DNA from: Cacajao melanocephalus | Taxonomy: Eukaryota; Chordata; Mammalia; Primates; Pitheciidae | DNA: 64,000 nt | Direction: 5' to 3' | Assembly (NCBI GenBank): GCA_963573385.1 | Contig: CAUYLG010071191.1 | Span: forward strand, 1 to 64,000 | In this document: positions 12,936-27,149 of the stretch, piece by piece | Layout: the number at the start of each line of letters is the position of its first letter | Position numbering within the stretch: the stretch's first letter is position 1 | Made by a program: the position numbers and the translations under genes | The notes under the pieces: model-generated | The model's database searches: none | The model's input: the letters and a program-made list of their open reading frames with translations, nothing else | What the model was told of the DNA's origin: nothing

Positions 12936-13984
12936 TTCCTATTTTACAGAGAAAGAGACTAAGGCTCAGATGTATAAAAAGATTTGCCAGGTCAGGAGCA
13001 GTGAGCAAGAGGTGGGGTTTGCAGTGAGGCAGGAGCAACTGTTCTCTTAATCGCTGTAATAATCTTTACCCAGGCTCAATTCTGCCATTGAAACTGAAGA
13101 ATTCCAATACATACAGCAGTTCCCTCAAGGAACACTCATCTATCCTTGACTGGTAAATGTGGGAAGGTTGTTCTCTTTCACCATGGACTTGTGCGTCAGA
13201 TCAACTGATCAGTCCGGGTGATGAGTGCAGTTAGCGTGACATGTAATGATGTTATTACATTCTGGAATTGAGTTCCACATGGGGTGTAGGTGGTCCTTTA
13301 TTTACCCTGCTGAGTTCTAGGGCTTTGCGCTGTAACTATTTTTGCCAATGGAAGGTGAAGGGAGAGCTCCCCAGCCCTGGAAACATGGCACTTTGCCTGA
13401 TTTTCTGTTTAAAGTTATGTTCCTTTTGGAATCTATTCAGGTCTGAGTTTCAGTTGTTGCCTTCTGATACGATGAGCCTCCTTGGCTTCTCCTGCTCGCC
13501 TCATTCTCCCTCCACCTGTCAGTCTTCATTAGGATCATTTAAACACTGACTCATTCTCTGTTCTGGGCCTTTTCCTGCTTGGCTATAGAACTGCAGGTTG
13601 AAGCCCTACCCTGCACACACAGTTTGTTAGGTAAGAGTTTATTTCAAGAAGACTTTAGGGGAAACTGAGATGATTGGGGAGTGTTTAGAACAATATTTTC
13701 TAGTAAAGGCGAGGGTGAAAAGAGGTCTCAGAGGGGTGGAGAGCTTTCTTTGACCCCTCACTGTATTAGAACGGGTAGACACTAATTCTCAGGAGCTGCG
13801 GGCCTTGCTAGACCACATCTCTTGCAGTGTTATCTTATGCCCTGTTGGAAAGTGAGCATCTGCTGCCGGCTGTGTGACCCATGTGATCAGCCACTAACTC
13901 ATTTCAGTGAAGCTCCATCACCTTTGAAGCGGTCAGGCTTAGATACTCTTGGGTTAAAAGCTTTAGCTTTCAAGTTAATCAAAC
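12936..13984. other. Unique intronic DNA
   Basis: No gene or clear repeat recognised. A 93-codon open frame near 13268-13549 has no domain I recognise. Confidence 0.5.
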
Positions 13985-14165
13985 TGGAGTTTGGGCCCTG
14001 ACTTTGTCATTTTGTTGTGTATGATACAGGCGGTCATATGGAGAGTCTTAAGTTTCTTATTTTTAAAATGGGGGTATTAATAATAGTACCTCCCTTAGGA
14101 GATTCTTGTGAGATTTCCCTGAGATAATACATGTAGTGTTTTGCAGATTGCCTGGCATCTTTTGC
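13985..14165 (+). mobile_element. MIR SINE, sense
   Basis: MIR signature order: TTTCTTATTTTTAAAATGGGGGTATTAATAATAGTACCTCCCTTAGG-type core, then GAGATTTCCCTGAGATAATACATG and GCAGATTGCCTGGCATC. Family: tRNA-derived ancient SINE. Confidence 0.8.
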
Positions 14166-14329
14166 ATTATTGCTTTGAATCTTCCCCTTTCATGCCTCTT
14201 GCCATCCTCCTAATTCGGTGACCCCTTACCTTTCTGCTGAGTTCCTGTTGCTCCCTTAGACTCTCATCTTATGATTGTGCATATGTATCATCCTTGCTTT
14301 CCATTCGGGTCGCTGTTCAAAAGTGAGCG

Positions 14330-14530
14330 GCCCTTTCTCTTTTTACCATGTTTTATTTTTTGCTGAGAGTATTTGTCACTGTCTGAAATTACGTTGTATG
14401 TGTTCACCTATTAACTCTGCTATTCTATAAGCACCTCGAGAGCAGGGACTCTGTCTCCTATACTGCTGTGTTCTTGGTGCCCGAAACAAAGTCAAAACCC
14501 AACACATACTGGTTGAACAAGCGAAGAAGC
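14330..14530 (+). mobile_element. L2 LINE 3' end, sense
   Basis: L2 3' terminus: TTTGTCACTGTCTGAAATTA, AAGCACCTCGAGAGCAGGGACT and TGTCTCCTATACTGCTGTG, ending in a degraded ACACATACTGGTTGAACAA (consensus CTCAATAAATATTTGTTGAATGAA). Confidence 0.82.
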
Positions 14531-14828
14531 AAATGCTTCGTGGGTGTATGCTTTCTTGTAAGTGCACCGTTTTATGTTCGTGGTGCTTTGTTGGTGATAT
14601 TTGTTGAATGGCTTGCTGTTTCTTCTTTACGATGTAATCCATTTTCAAAACTCCCTTATTTTAAACGATTCAATAATTATCCATTACTAGCTGCAGAAAT
14701 ATCATCTTTTTCACTTTCTCTAGAATCTAATTTCTCGCATTAGACTGTTTCAACATTAGTATGTACATCAAAGACACTTCATGCACCTTTTTAAAGACAT
14801 AAGCACCAGCTCCAGGCATTTGGGTTCA

Positions 14829-15035
14829 GTAGCCATAGCTCTTGATCTTGGCTGCATATTTGAAACACCTAGGACAATTTTTTAAAAATTTCATCAGTTA
14901 GGCCCCACCTCCAGAGATAGACATTTAACTGGTCTATGCTGTGGGTCCCATTTGATTCTAGTGTTTCACCAAGTTGCAGTATGGTTCAAAACCTCCCAGG
15001 TGATTCTGACATGTGTTCAGGGTTGAGAATTACTG
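14829..15035 (+). mobile_element. MER5A-type hAT DNA transposon remnant
   Basis: Matches the nonautonomous Charlie-group element MER5A: CTTGGCTGCATATTTGAAACACCTAGG near the start, GGCCCCACCTCCAGAGATAGACATTTAACTGGTCT in the middle, and CCCAGGTGATTCTGACATGTGTTCAGGGTTGAGAATTACTG at the end. It encodes no transposase. Confidence 0.8.
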
Positions 15036-15129
15036 TTCAACAGGTGCCTGACCTCTCACCAAGTTAGATTTGATTGAACAGATGAATACATGAACAGATT
15101 AGCAAATGAACAGGAAGGCTGTCTCACTT

Positions 15130-15240
15130 TAAACCAACAGAGATGTACTGAATGCCTGCTGTGTTTCCTTCATTCTGTGGGGGACTCAGGAGAGAAACAG
15201 TTATGTTTATGATTCTTATGTAAGGTGGAAGATGATGTTG
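15130..15240 (-). mobile_element. L2 LINE fragment, antisense
   Basis: TACTGAATGCCTGCTGTGT followed by TGTGGGGGACTCAGGAGAGAA is the antisense 3' end of L2 (consensus TTTATTGAGCACCTACTATGT). Short and diverged. Confidence 0.65.
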
Positions 15241-15259
15241 ATAACGATAGTAGAAACAG

Positions 15260-15385
15260 ACTGTGAAAGCTTGGAAGACAGTGGGATACATTTAGGTGGA
15301 TAGGATTTCAAAATGCTTCACAGTGAAATCCTATCCATCTAAATATATCTCACTGTCTTCCAAGCATGTCTTCCATGCTTCACAG
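15260..15385. repeat. Near-perfect 40-bp-arm inverted repeat (hairpin)
   Basis: The left arm 15269-15308 and the right arm 15326-15365 are reverse complements at 37 of 40 positions, separated by a 17-base loop (15309-15325). Right after the right arm, TGTCTTCC is repeated, and ATGCTTCACAG occurs both in the loop (15313-15323) and after the hairpin (15375-15385). It is not a repeat family I recognise. Confidence 0.95.
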
Positions 15386-15539
15386 CCAAGCATTTCGAGT
15401 TGATTCTTATAGAATGGAGAGAATTTTAACAAGGCGGGGATGGACATGGGAAAAGAGTGACTATTTTCTATGGAGGGAATAACGTGTAGAGTGGTAGAAG
15501 CAGGAAGATGCAGATTATATAAGGCTTCTAAAGTGGCCC

Positions 15540-15905
15540 AGTGGCTGGCAGTCCCCCCAAACTAGTCCCCTTCTAGAGTTCCCTAACTCAAGAAACAGTA
15601 TCACTCCACATCCAGATCTTCATGCCAGAAGGAGAGGAATCCTCGAAACTTCTCTCTTCCATCCCAGGTACCCAGTGGGATAACTCTTATCTTTGAAATA
15701 CTTCTCAAAGCTGTTCACTTTTCACCTCTCCTGCTACCAGCCTTCCTTCCTCTGGGCTACTGCAGTAGCTTACTCTATGGTTTTTCTGTATTCTTCACAC
15801 AGCAGCTAGGGTAATGTTTTCAAATGCAAATCTAATCATACCCCTCTCTGTGTAAACTCATTAATGGGTTCCACTTGCTCTTAGGATAAAGACTAAAATA
15901 TAAAT
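15540..15905 (+). mobile_element. L2 LINE, sense, 5' piece
   Basis: L2 3'-region consensus is recognisable (TGGGCTACTGCAGTAGCTTACTC, CAGCTAGGGTAATGTTTTCAAATGCAAATCTAATCAT, GGGTTCCACTTGCTCTTAGGATAAAGACTAAA). It breaks off where a Tigger-type element begins and resumes after it. Confidence 0.85.
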
Positions 15906-16373
15906 GCTCCTCAACTTACGATGGATCTGTGTCCTGATATAGCCGTTGAAAGTTGAAAATATTGTTAAGTTGAAATTGCGTTCAGTACACCTAACCTACC
16001 CAACGTCATAGATTAGCCTAGAGTAACTTAAACATGCTCAGAACAGATTAGCCTCCCCTTGGCAAGATCATCTAAGACAGAGCCTATTTTCTAATAAAGT
16101 GTTGAATATCTCATGTAATTTATTGAATACAGTACACTGTAGAGTATGGTGTTGGTGGTTTACCCTCATGGTAGCTTGACTGACAGGGAGCACAAACTCT
16201 ATGCCACAGCCCAGCATCATGAGAGAGTATGGGACCATGTATCGCTAACCTGGCAAATGATAGAAATGCAAAATTCAAAGTATGGTTTCTAGCGTGTGCA
16301 TATAGCTTTCACACCATTGTAAAGCTGAAAAATTATAAGTTAGACAAACCATCGTAAGTCAGGGACTGTCTGT
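15906..16373. mobile_element. Tigger-type (TcMar) nonautonomous DNA transposon
   Basis: The ends are inverted repeats containing CAACTTACGATGG and its complement CCATCGTAAGTCAGGGACTGTC. The interior carries TACACCTAACCTACC, AATAAAGTGTTGAATATCTCATG and CACCATTGTAAAGCTGAAAAATTATAAG, as in MER6/MER44-like Tigger relatives. It sits inside an L2. The exact subfamily is not certain. Confidence 0.8.
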
Positions 16374-16405
16374 TGAGTGAGTTAAACATGCTCAGAACAC
16401 ATTAG

Positions 16406-16720
16406 TCTTTTGCTCCTTTTCCTCCTCACCTTTCCTCCAACCCCTTCACTCCCTATATTGCTACCACATTGGCCCTTTCTCAATCAATCCAATTCACTGT
16501 GCTCCTTTCTTCTTCAAGGCCTTTGCACGTGTCATTTCTTTTTCTTGGAATGTCTTCTCTCACCAAGACAGACATAGAAAGTGTTTCTACTCATTTTTAA
16601 GATACCAGCTCAATTGCCTGTTTCTCAGAAAAGACTCCCTTGACCTGTCTGACTAGGTGAGGTCCCTGCACTATACTTTACCATTACTCTCATGAAAGAA
16701 AAGCTTGGGAGCTCAAGCTT
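16406..16720 (+). mobile_element. L2 LINE, sense, 3' piece
   Basis: Continuation of the interrupted L2: CTACCACATTGGCC, TTCAAGGCCTTTGCACGTG, TCTTGGAATGTCTTCTCTC and TAAGATACCAGCTCAATTGCC. It contains a gap relative to the consensus. Confidence 0.8.
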
Positions 16721-18000
16721 TATTCTGGAGGCAATGAGGTTCTATGGCAGATAGAATTTGATAGTATTTACCTGTTTCACGAAGGTCCATTGCTTCTAGA
16801 GACATTAAAGTTGCTAAAGTGGTTTTTGGTCATGAATTTGTGAATCTTATTAACCATCCCTTGACTAAGAACTGAGACTTGTTGATCATATTGTAAAACA
16901 GAATGCAAATGGCAATGCAGTTTCTTCCAATTATTGGAATATGAGCCAATTCTATAGTATTAATTTGGGTTGCGTTATCTGCAGTAAGACATCCTTCATC
17001 AGGTTTTCCTTGTAAGGGACAAGTCTGAAATATCTAACCATGCCATGCAAACCTTGTAATAAAGCCATTGTCCAGGTCTTAACAAATGATAAGCAGATGA
17101 GTGCATTGACAGGAATTATTTTTTGGGGATGCTGCCTCTGGTGGAACCTAAGCGATGGCCTCTGCCATTCCCCTTTCCTAATTTCATTATCTTCCAAACA
17201 TTATTTACCTCAAATGTTAAGAAAGGTCCAGATTCCTGGGGGTCGCCACATCTTTCCTTCTTTTGTCAGATATAAGCAACTTTGGGGACCTTGGCCACCA
17301 GGCTTTTCCTGTCAGGAAGGTCTGGTGCCATCCTTTTTGATATTGCCCTGTGCCTGTCTAGGTTGGCAGTCTGGTGACAAATCAGGACCTGTCATGGCCT
17401 ATAGGTACTTTGGCACTTCAGAGCCATGCAGAATCTGGACAGTGGGTTCAGGATTGTCATGGAGATGCCACTTTCTTATTCTTCTTGTGTTGGTGCCCAG
17501 AGTCACAATCCAGCCTGAAGGACCAGGAGTTTTCTGGCCCAGGGTAGACACCCTTGGCCCATGTACAAGAATCTTTATACTGACTGAGTTGGAATCTCCT
17601 GGTGAGAAGTGATTTGTTGTCCTGATGAGAATGTAAACACTTGCTAAAGTTGAGTTTCGTCTCTCATGTGAGTTTTATTATAGCCTTCTGTGTTTATAAA
17701 CATGTCTTGAGCATGAGGGAGAAATGCGGTAACCTTTGAGCCCCCAAGAGAATGTTCATTTGTTTTCTCTATGGGCTGAAATTAAGATAACTCAGCATCC
17801 TTCTCTGAGCATCGCATATCCTTCTTGCTTTTCCTAGCAGGCCTGGTATGGTGCCCAGTTTGCCATTTCCTAATTGTTCCATCCTTTTCCAGTAGAGACT
17901 GTAGTCTTTGGAACAGTACAGTTCATATTCAACAGGCATCTACCAGAGGGGCTTAAAGTCCAGGTGAGGCCTCAGTGCAGTCTAACAAACTATTATTAAA
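16721..18000. other. Unexplained intronic block with a 190-codon open frame
   Basis: I recognise no repeat or gene in this 1.3 kb. The frame 17040-17612 (+) has an ATG and 190 codons, the longest in the window. Its translation is rich in W, C, P, G and F and shows no signal peptide, repeats or domain I know. On the opposite strand, 16952-17197 is also open. An old retroviral or other repeat remnant, or chance, are all possible; I do not call a gene. Confidence 0.45.
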
Positions 18001-18039
18001 TTTTTTTTAAAGGTTTAAGGTGTTGAGCATTTGAGGAAA

Positions 18040-18609
<570 letters not shown>

Positions 18610-18640
18610 GACAGAGAGCCTCTTTTTAAAACAGTTGTTG

Positions 18641-18857
18641 TTTTTTAAGAGACAGGATCTTGCTCTGTCATTTAGACTGGAGTACAGTGGTGTAACATAG
18701 CTCACTGCAGCCTCGAACTCCTGGGCTCAAGCGTTCCTCCTGCCTCAGCCTTCCAAATAGCTGGAAGTATAGCACTACCACCACACAGTCTAGCTACCAT
18801 GCCTGGCTAATTTATTACTTGTAGAGATAGAGTCTCATTTTGTTGCCCAGGCTGGGA
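18641..18857 (-). mobile_element. Alu element, antisense, 5'-truncated (AluJ-like)
   Basis: Starts with TTTTTTAAGAGACAGGATCTTGCTCTG, runs through the right monomer and stops in the left monomer at TTGCCCAGGCTGGGA. It is well diverged and lies next to a younger Alu. Confidence 0.88.
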
Positions 18858-18869
18858 CGGAGCCCATTT

Positions 18870-19286
18870 CAGACAGTGCAAACAATAGGCACAAGAGGGA
18901 TGGCTCTGTAACATTGGTAGGGCATGTTTGCAGAAAAGTAGGTAGTGCCTTGTAACCAGTACTTCTGATACCTAGGTGGGTGGAACTAGAGAACACGTAG
19001 AGAGGGGTGAATGGGGTCAGCTGATGAAGAGCTTTGAATGATATTCTTCGAAATTTGGCCTTTGTTCTGGAGACAGTGGTCAGAGCTGGTTAGAAGATTT
19101 TTGAATAGGAAAGTGATCCAATGAGACCCATTCTTATAAATTAGAACTGGCAGCACCATCATGGATAGACTGTAGAGAGGAGAGGCTAGAGGCATGAGGA
19201 CCTGCTGCAAAAATTTTGGTGCAAAATAATGAGGTTCTGAACCAGGGCAATAATTGGAGGGAATTAAATGGAGCGGTAAATTCAGA
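18870..19286 (-). mobile_element. L2 LINE fragment, antisense (part 2)
   Basis: Antisense L2: GCTGATGAAGAGCTTTGAATG, CTGGAGACAGTGGTCAGAGC, GATTTTTGAATAGGAAAGTGATCC and GATAGACTGTAGAGAGGAGAGGC. These match the order of the reverse L2 consensus and continue part 1. Confidence 0.8.
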
Positions 19287-19300
19287 GTTTTTGTTTGTTA

Positions 19301-19580
19301 GTTTTTTGAGATGCAGTCTCACTGTGTCACCCAGGCTGGAGTGCAGTGGCGCAGTCTGTGCTCATTACAACCTCTGCCTCTGAGGTTTAAGTGATCCTCC
19401 TGCCTCAGCCTCCCGAGTAGTGGTATTATAGGTATATACTACCATGCCTGGCTAATTTTTAGTAGAGACAAGTTTCGGCATGTTGGCTAGGATGGTGTCA
19501 ATCTCCTGACCTCAAGGGGATTCACCCACCTCAGGCTCCCAAAGTGCTGGGATTACAGGTATGAGCCACTGCACCCAGCC
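19301..19580 (-). mobile_element. Alu element, antisense
   Basis: TTTTTTGAGATGCAGTCTCACTGTG to GAGCCACTGCACCCAGCC. The right monomer is slightly shortened. It interrupts the same L2. Confidence 0.94.
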
Positions 19581-19589
19581 TATTTTGTT

Positions 19590-20270
19590 TTTAAACAGGT
19601 ACATAGAATTCACCATCAGTTTAGATGACAGAGCTGACAGACAGTGAAGTCACAGGCAATTTTACAAGATTTCTTCTAGTCTTAGTTATTAGATGGATGG
19701 TGATACCAGTTACCGAGCTACACCCAAGGAGGAAGTTTAGGGGCAAGTGAGTTTGAGCAGCTAGTAGAACATCTCAGAAGAGCTGAAAATACCAGTCTAG
19801 AGCTCGGTAGAGACATCAGAGCCAAGGGTAGATTTGGGAGTTTGATTTATGTCTGCAGTAGGCATTCCTTTCATGCCTATCATGTGCCAGGCAATGTTCT
19901 CTCATATGTTAACTCAAGCTTGAAAGCACTTAGCACATGGCAGGCATCTCCATAGAGACAGTGGCTGAGTGATTGGACTGAGTAAGAGAGAATGTAGTTT
20001 CAAGAGTAAGGGAGAACAAAGCAGGGTGACCTAGTCTGAAGGACAGGCACCGAACAGACAGTGAGAAAGCCAGAGATGGCAGCCAGAGAGGTGAGAAGGG
20101 GACCAGGAGTAGGTAGTAGAATTGAGTAGAGGAAAGTCAGCAAGTTTAATAGTGTCGAACCCTGCAGGGAAGTTAAGAAGTGGCCATTCTGTTGCATTCA
20201 GGATGGGAAGAATTTCAGCAGAATGGTAAAGACAGGTGACAAGGTAGAGGAAGATAGGTAAACCTCTAGA
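19590..20270 (-). mobile_element. L2 LINE fragment, antisense (part 3)
   Basis: Further reverse L2 consensus: ATGGTGATACCAGTTACCGAG, GGAAGTTTAGGGGCAAG, GATTTGGGAGTTTGATTT, GAGAAAGCCAGAGATGGCAGCCAGAGAGGTGAG and GGAGGAAGATAGG-type text. A short MIR/L2-like fragment may be embedded around 19860-19950. Confidence 0.75.
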
Positions 20271-22740
<2,470 letters not shown>

Positions 22741-25588
22741 GCTGGTCATAGACTCCGGCCACAGTCCATCAGCCTTCTCTCATCGTCCAGCCCAGTGGTG
22801 GACAGCATCTTCTCACAGTCACTTCCCAGGGACCTCTTATTTGTGGAAGAGTTTCAGAGCCTTTTTCTGACTTGAAGAAGATCAAAAGACAGGAAGACAG
22901 TGGTTTGCCCCAGCTTGGATTTCAGCATTTCTGTTTCTTTTAAAACCATCTTCTGTGATGTCTCAGAAGAAATACTTTTTTTAATTTATTTTTTATTTTT
23001 TTGGCCTGTTTCTAACTCTGGGAATTCTCAGTGCTTTCTCTTTTGTACAGTGAAAATAAATGACTGTATTTTTGTTGAAATAATTTTTTTTTTGCAGATA
23101 AATTATTGTTTAACAGAGTAGAAACTTTTCTTCAGTAACATCTTTTTTTGGAAAGTAAGGTATAACATTTTGCTTGAAAAAAAAACAATTTGAAAAGAAT
23201 TGTACTCTCTAAAGTCAAACATTCCCGCCTCCTGCCAAGTCCCTGTAAGATCTAGTCTGTGGCTACTTCTCAGGGTGGTCAGATAGCAGGAGGAGGACAG
23301 ATTGGGAAGGCAAATGGCTTTAAGGGTAAACCCCACAGCGTAAAATCTCATTACTGGAAAAGCGCCGTGTGTAGGGATAGGTATTCCCATGTGGAAGGAC
23401 GGCGATGGTGAATACTTAAGGGACTCACTAAAATATCTTAAATTGTCTCTGTTAAGCATGTAGCATCCTTAGAGGTCAGACAGAGCTGAAACTTGAACAG
23501 CTGTACAACAAGCATCTGAGATTGTTTTTAATTGTGTTTCCTTTCTCTAACAGCAGTAATTCTTGTTTATATTGTCAAGAACCTTTCCACTGAGCACAAG
23601 CGCACCATACTTGAAGGTCAAATGCTTAACCCTTCTGCATGGTTACAATGAAAATGGACCCTTTTGTTTTCATTAATGTATACCCCAGCCGTGTCTACAG
23701 GGAGAATGGGGGCCCCAGGCGTTCACCAAGCTGAAGTAACTTATTGTAAAAGAGCCACAAAGAGAGCATATTTTTGTTTCCATACAATAGTTGTTTAGCT
23801 TTTGCCTTGCGCACCCAACCACAAGACAGTATGCTTATTTATCAATGGGCAGAATTTTGGGGGACCATTTTGTTCCTTTGACCTGTGTTACTTTTTACTG
23901 ACCCGACTAAATTGCTTCAAAATTTTCCCTTTCTGCTGTCAGTGTTTAAAGCTGCTTAATGTCTCTGAAGTGATCCCTTCTTTCTTTTTAACACTTTACA
24001 TTCCTGTTTACCACAGCACCTGTTACTGTGGTGAGCCATGAAATCGCAAATGCTATGCAGCTCTTATTGACCAGTAATACTTTATTAAATATAAATAGAC
24101 TATCCTCCTAGGTGTCAGTATATAAAGACAAATGCACATATGTCCATAGGTACACATGTATTGGTTGGCGGGTGACAATCAGGAAAGGAGGATGGTGTAT
24201 TTATTTGTCAGGCAAGAAATATTTCTTTTTCTGCTCCTTAAGAGTTAACCAAAACTAAAGGGGCCAGTTCAGCAAACATTAAATATGAGCTTCAAACATG
24301 AAGGCTTCTTTGTTACTGAAACAAAAATACCACAGCAGGTGGTAGACTCGAACACAGGAGGGAGGAGGAGGTTCAGTTGTTGCCCATTTTTCTAATCCTT
24401 TCAGAATACCCATTGTCTGAACCCCAAAGTTAACGTGTTCCTGCTCAGTCTCATGGAGACAATTTCAGCGTGAAAGGGCTGTGCCCATCACTGGTTTTCG
24501 ACAACAGTTTAATCTTTGGGTATGGAATGTATAACCACTCAACAAGGCAGGAGAGGCAATTGTCTGTCTATGATGAGCCAATAATATCTGCTTATCAAAG
24601 CATAAAAGTGTTCTGAATGTGGCAAGTTAGAGTTAAGTAGGAATTCATGCCAACCGCAGCAGTAGTTTGCAGGTTTTAGACTATATTAATCCAGACAGAA
24701 ATGTGGCTTTTGTTGTCCTTGGGGTGGCTCAAAGCAACTTTGTGGTAACCACATTCACTTTCTAAAGCTAAGGCTAAACTCTGTACAGTCCATATCTATT
24801 TATATCAAGGTGCTTCAATGGGGATATAGCTTTTAAAATGGATTAATGATTGAAGTTGGGATATTGTTTTTCTTCCCTGAAAATGAATGAAACATAGTTT
24901 ATAACTCTGGACCTCAGAGCGCCCTAAGTGGGAGGCATTAAAAGATGAGTTAAAGGGCAAAGGCGGGCTTGCAGACTGATTCCTATTACTGCTCATGATG
25001 AAGGGTCCCACTATCCCGTTCAGATGCTGGGTCCCTCTGTGTTCTCATTGAGTCAAACACAGTAGTTTCTTTTATTCTAAATCACAGTTGGAAAGATACA
25101 AGAAAATGAAGGCAGTCTAATGAGAATTTAAAAAAAAAATTTGTTAGAATTTTAGAGTTGGAAATCTTGTTCCTATAAAGTAAGGCACAAATTCTAATAA
25201 GCTTATAGATGCTCCATAAATGATGTTTTTACACTTATTGCTCATGTGAACATTGGGTGTTCTTTCCAAACCAGAGAGAAGCTACGATTCTGTTGCTTAC
25301 GCCACACATTAAATCGAATGATGACCTCTGTCAGTGACACTAAACATATACACAGAGCAGTGTCTGCAAACCTAAGGACTGTTGTGATCTTCTGGTAATA
25401 CTAGCACTCAGAAGTTATCGTTTCATCTGACACTTACTTTCCTTTCATATGTAGTATTCGTAAATGTGCAAAGAGCCCTAAATCATGATTTTCAATCTTG
25501 ACCTAGGTAGCTGCGGAGAATCTCTGGGATATCTGGAGTGGAGCTAAGGCTCGTCAACTGTTTGGTGGTTGTCTGAGTTTAAAAAATG
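22741..25588. other. Unique intronic DNA
   Basis: No repeat I can name and no gene. It includes T-rich runs near 22976-23000 and 23081-23093. The stretch 23460-25560 is one of the longer repeat-free runs in intron 7. Confidence 0.55.
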
Positions 25589-25589
25589 G

Positions 25590-25909
25590 ACCTGGCGCGG
25601 TGGCTCACGCCTGTAATGCCAGCACTTTGAGAGACCGAGGCGGGTGGACCGTGAGGTCAGGAGTTCAAGACCAGCCTGGCCAAGATGGTGAAACCCCATC
25701 TCTACTAAAAATTAAAAAAAAATAAAAAATAAAAATAAAAAATTAGCTGGGTGTGGTGGCAGGTGTCTGTAATCCCAGTTAGTCAGGAGGCTGTGGCACA
25801 GAACTGCTTGAACCCAGGAGGCACAGGTTTCAGTGAGCCGAGATCATACCACTGCACTCCAGCCTGTACGACAGAGTGAGACTCTGTCTCAAAAAAATAA
25901 AAAAGAAAG
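25590..25909 (+). mobile_element. Alu element (AluS/Y-like), sense, expanded linker
   Basis: CTGGCGCGGTGGCTCACGCC to CAGAGTGAGACTCTGTCTC with an A-rich tail. The middle linker (about 25707-25742) is an expanded AAAAAT-rich run of over 30 bases, longer than usual. Confidence 0.95.
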
Positions 25910-26283
25910 AAGATGATGTTGTTCACTGCGACCTCAGGACTCTGTCTGTGTGTCCAAGTGAGACTCTAGTTGGGGAGAATCCCTGATTGGAGTCTCAGAC
26001 ACCAGAAGTCCAGTCACTACTTCTTCCACCAGTGGAGACCGTCTCTGAACCCTAGTCTGTCAGTGAAACTATGGTCAAGGGCTTAGCATTGTTAACCCCG
26101 ATTTTACTCTGCTAGCCCATGACACCCTGGGCCAGTCATTGAATACTCTAAGGCTAGGTTCTTTCACTTGGAAAATAAGTTTGCTGAAGATACCAACCTG
26201 CCATGTCAGCTTGTTGAAGGGAATACATGAGATGCTGTATCCCCGCCTCACAGAACATTCCCTATAGTTTGTCATTTCATAGT

Positions 26284-26535
26284 TTAGTGGGTAGGAGAGT
26301 GAACTCTACCACCAGACTACCTGGGTTGAACTCTTGGCCCCACTACTTAACAGCTGTGTGATCTGAGGCAAGTTACTTAATATCTTTGTGCTTTGATTTT
26401 CTTTTCTGTAAGTTGGGATAATAATAAAACCTATTTTACTGAATTATTATGAGGATTTAAACTGAGATTACATGAAAAGTTATTAGGACAGGGCTTAGGA
26501 CATGGTAACTGTAAAATAAGTAATAGTTCTTCTTA
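26284..26535 (+). mobile_element. MIR SINE, sense, nearly full length
   Basis: GACTACCTGGGTTGAACTCTTGGCCCCACTACTTAACAGCTGTGTGATCTGAGGCAAGTTACTT-type core, TAAGTTGGGATAATAATAAAACC and GAGGATTTAAACTGAGATTACATG follow MIR consensus order. Confidence 0.9.
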
Positions 26536-26690
26536 TGTTTTTGTTGTTGACAAATTTCTGATTATGTGTTTTACGTAGTCACTGTGATGGTTCTTTTTCT
26601 CATGGCTACTGTTAATGCATTAATAATATGCACCGAGATTTCCGATTAATAGGTCCTGAATTCCTATTTGAGAGCCATATCACAAAATTG

Positions 26691-26692
<2 letters not shown>

Positions 26693-26731
<39 letters not shown>
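26693..26731. repeat. (TG)n microsatellite
   Basis: An uninterrupted run of about 19 TG units, followed by a TCCGTCCCTGTCCGTCC pyrimidine stretch. Probably length-polymorphic. Confidence 0.97.
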
Positions 26732-26733
<2 letters not shown>

Positions 26734-26940
26734 GTCCCTGTCCGTCCATCTCCTCCGGGTAACTATGTGCCAACTGGCAGGTAGTTCTGACACTGAAGAC
26801 TGTAGACAGTGGTGTTTAGGCAGGGACTGCATTTGTCTTAGGTAGATGTTATCTAAGGACAAGTGCAGCAGCTCTGCCCCTGTGATTTTCATGAGTTATC
26901 TTTTTCTACCAGATGGTTATTTTATTTAAGTTTTAATAGT

Positions 26941-27022
26941 CACAACGTTCATGTCCTTTGCAGAGACATGGATGAAGCCGGAAACCATCATTCTCAGCAA
27001 ACTAACACAGGAACAGATATAA
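26941..27022 (+). mobile_element. Isolated 80-bp internal L1 fragment
   Basis: GTTCATGTCCTTTGCAGAGACATGGATGAAGCCGGAAACCATCATTCTCAGCAAACTAACACAGGAACAG-type text is the L1 ORF2 3' end in sense orientation, with few differences from primate L1. It has no continuation into the L1 3' UTR and no poly(A) tail. Confidence 0.88.
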
Positions 27023-27149
27023 AAATGTGATTAATACTTGGTCTATCCAAAGCATATAGCTTATACGAGGATCAAATGAGATAAAGCTAATGAAAGCACT
27101 TTCCAAAGTTTGTCAGTTTGCACATATGTTAGCTTCAGGCATGGGCATC

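Noticed and set aside
17040..17612. 190-codon open frame considered as a gene
   Set aside because: No recognisable domain, no splice or promoter context and no homology I can name; reported only as an observation.
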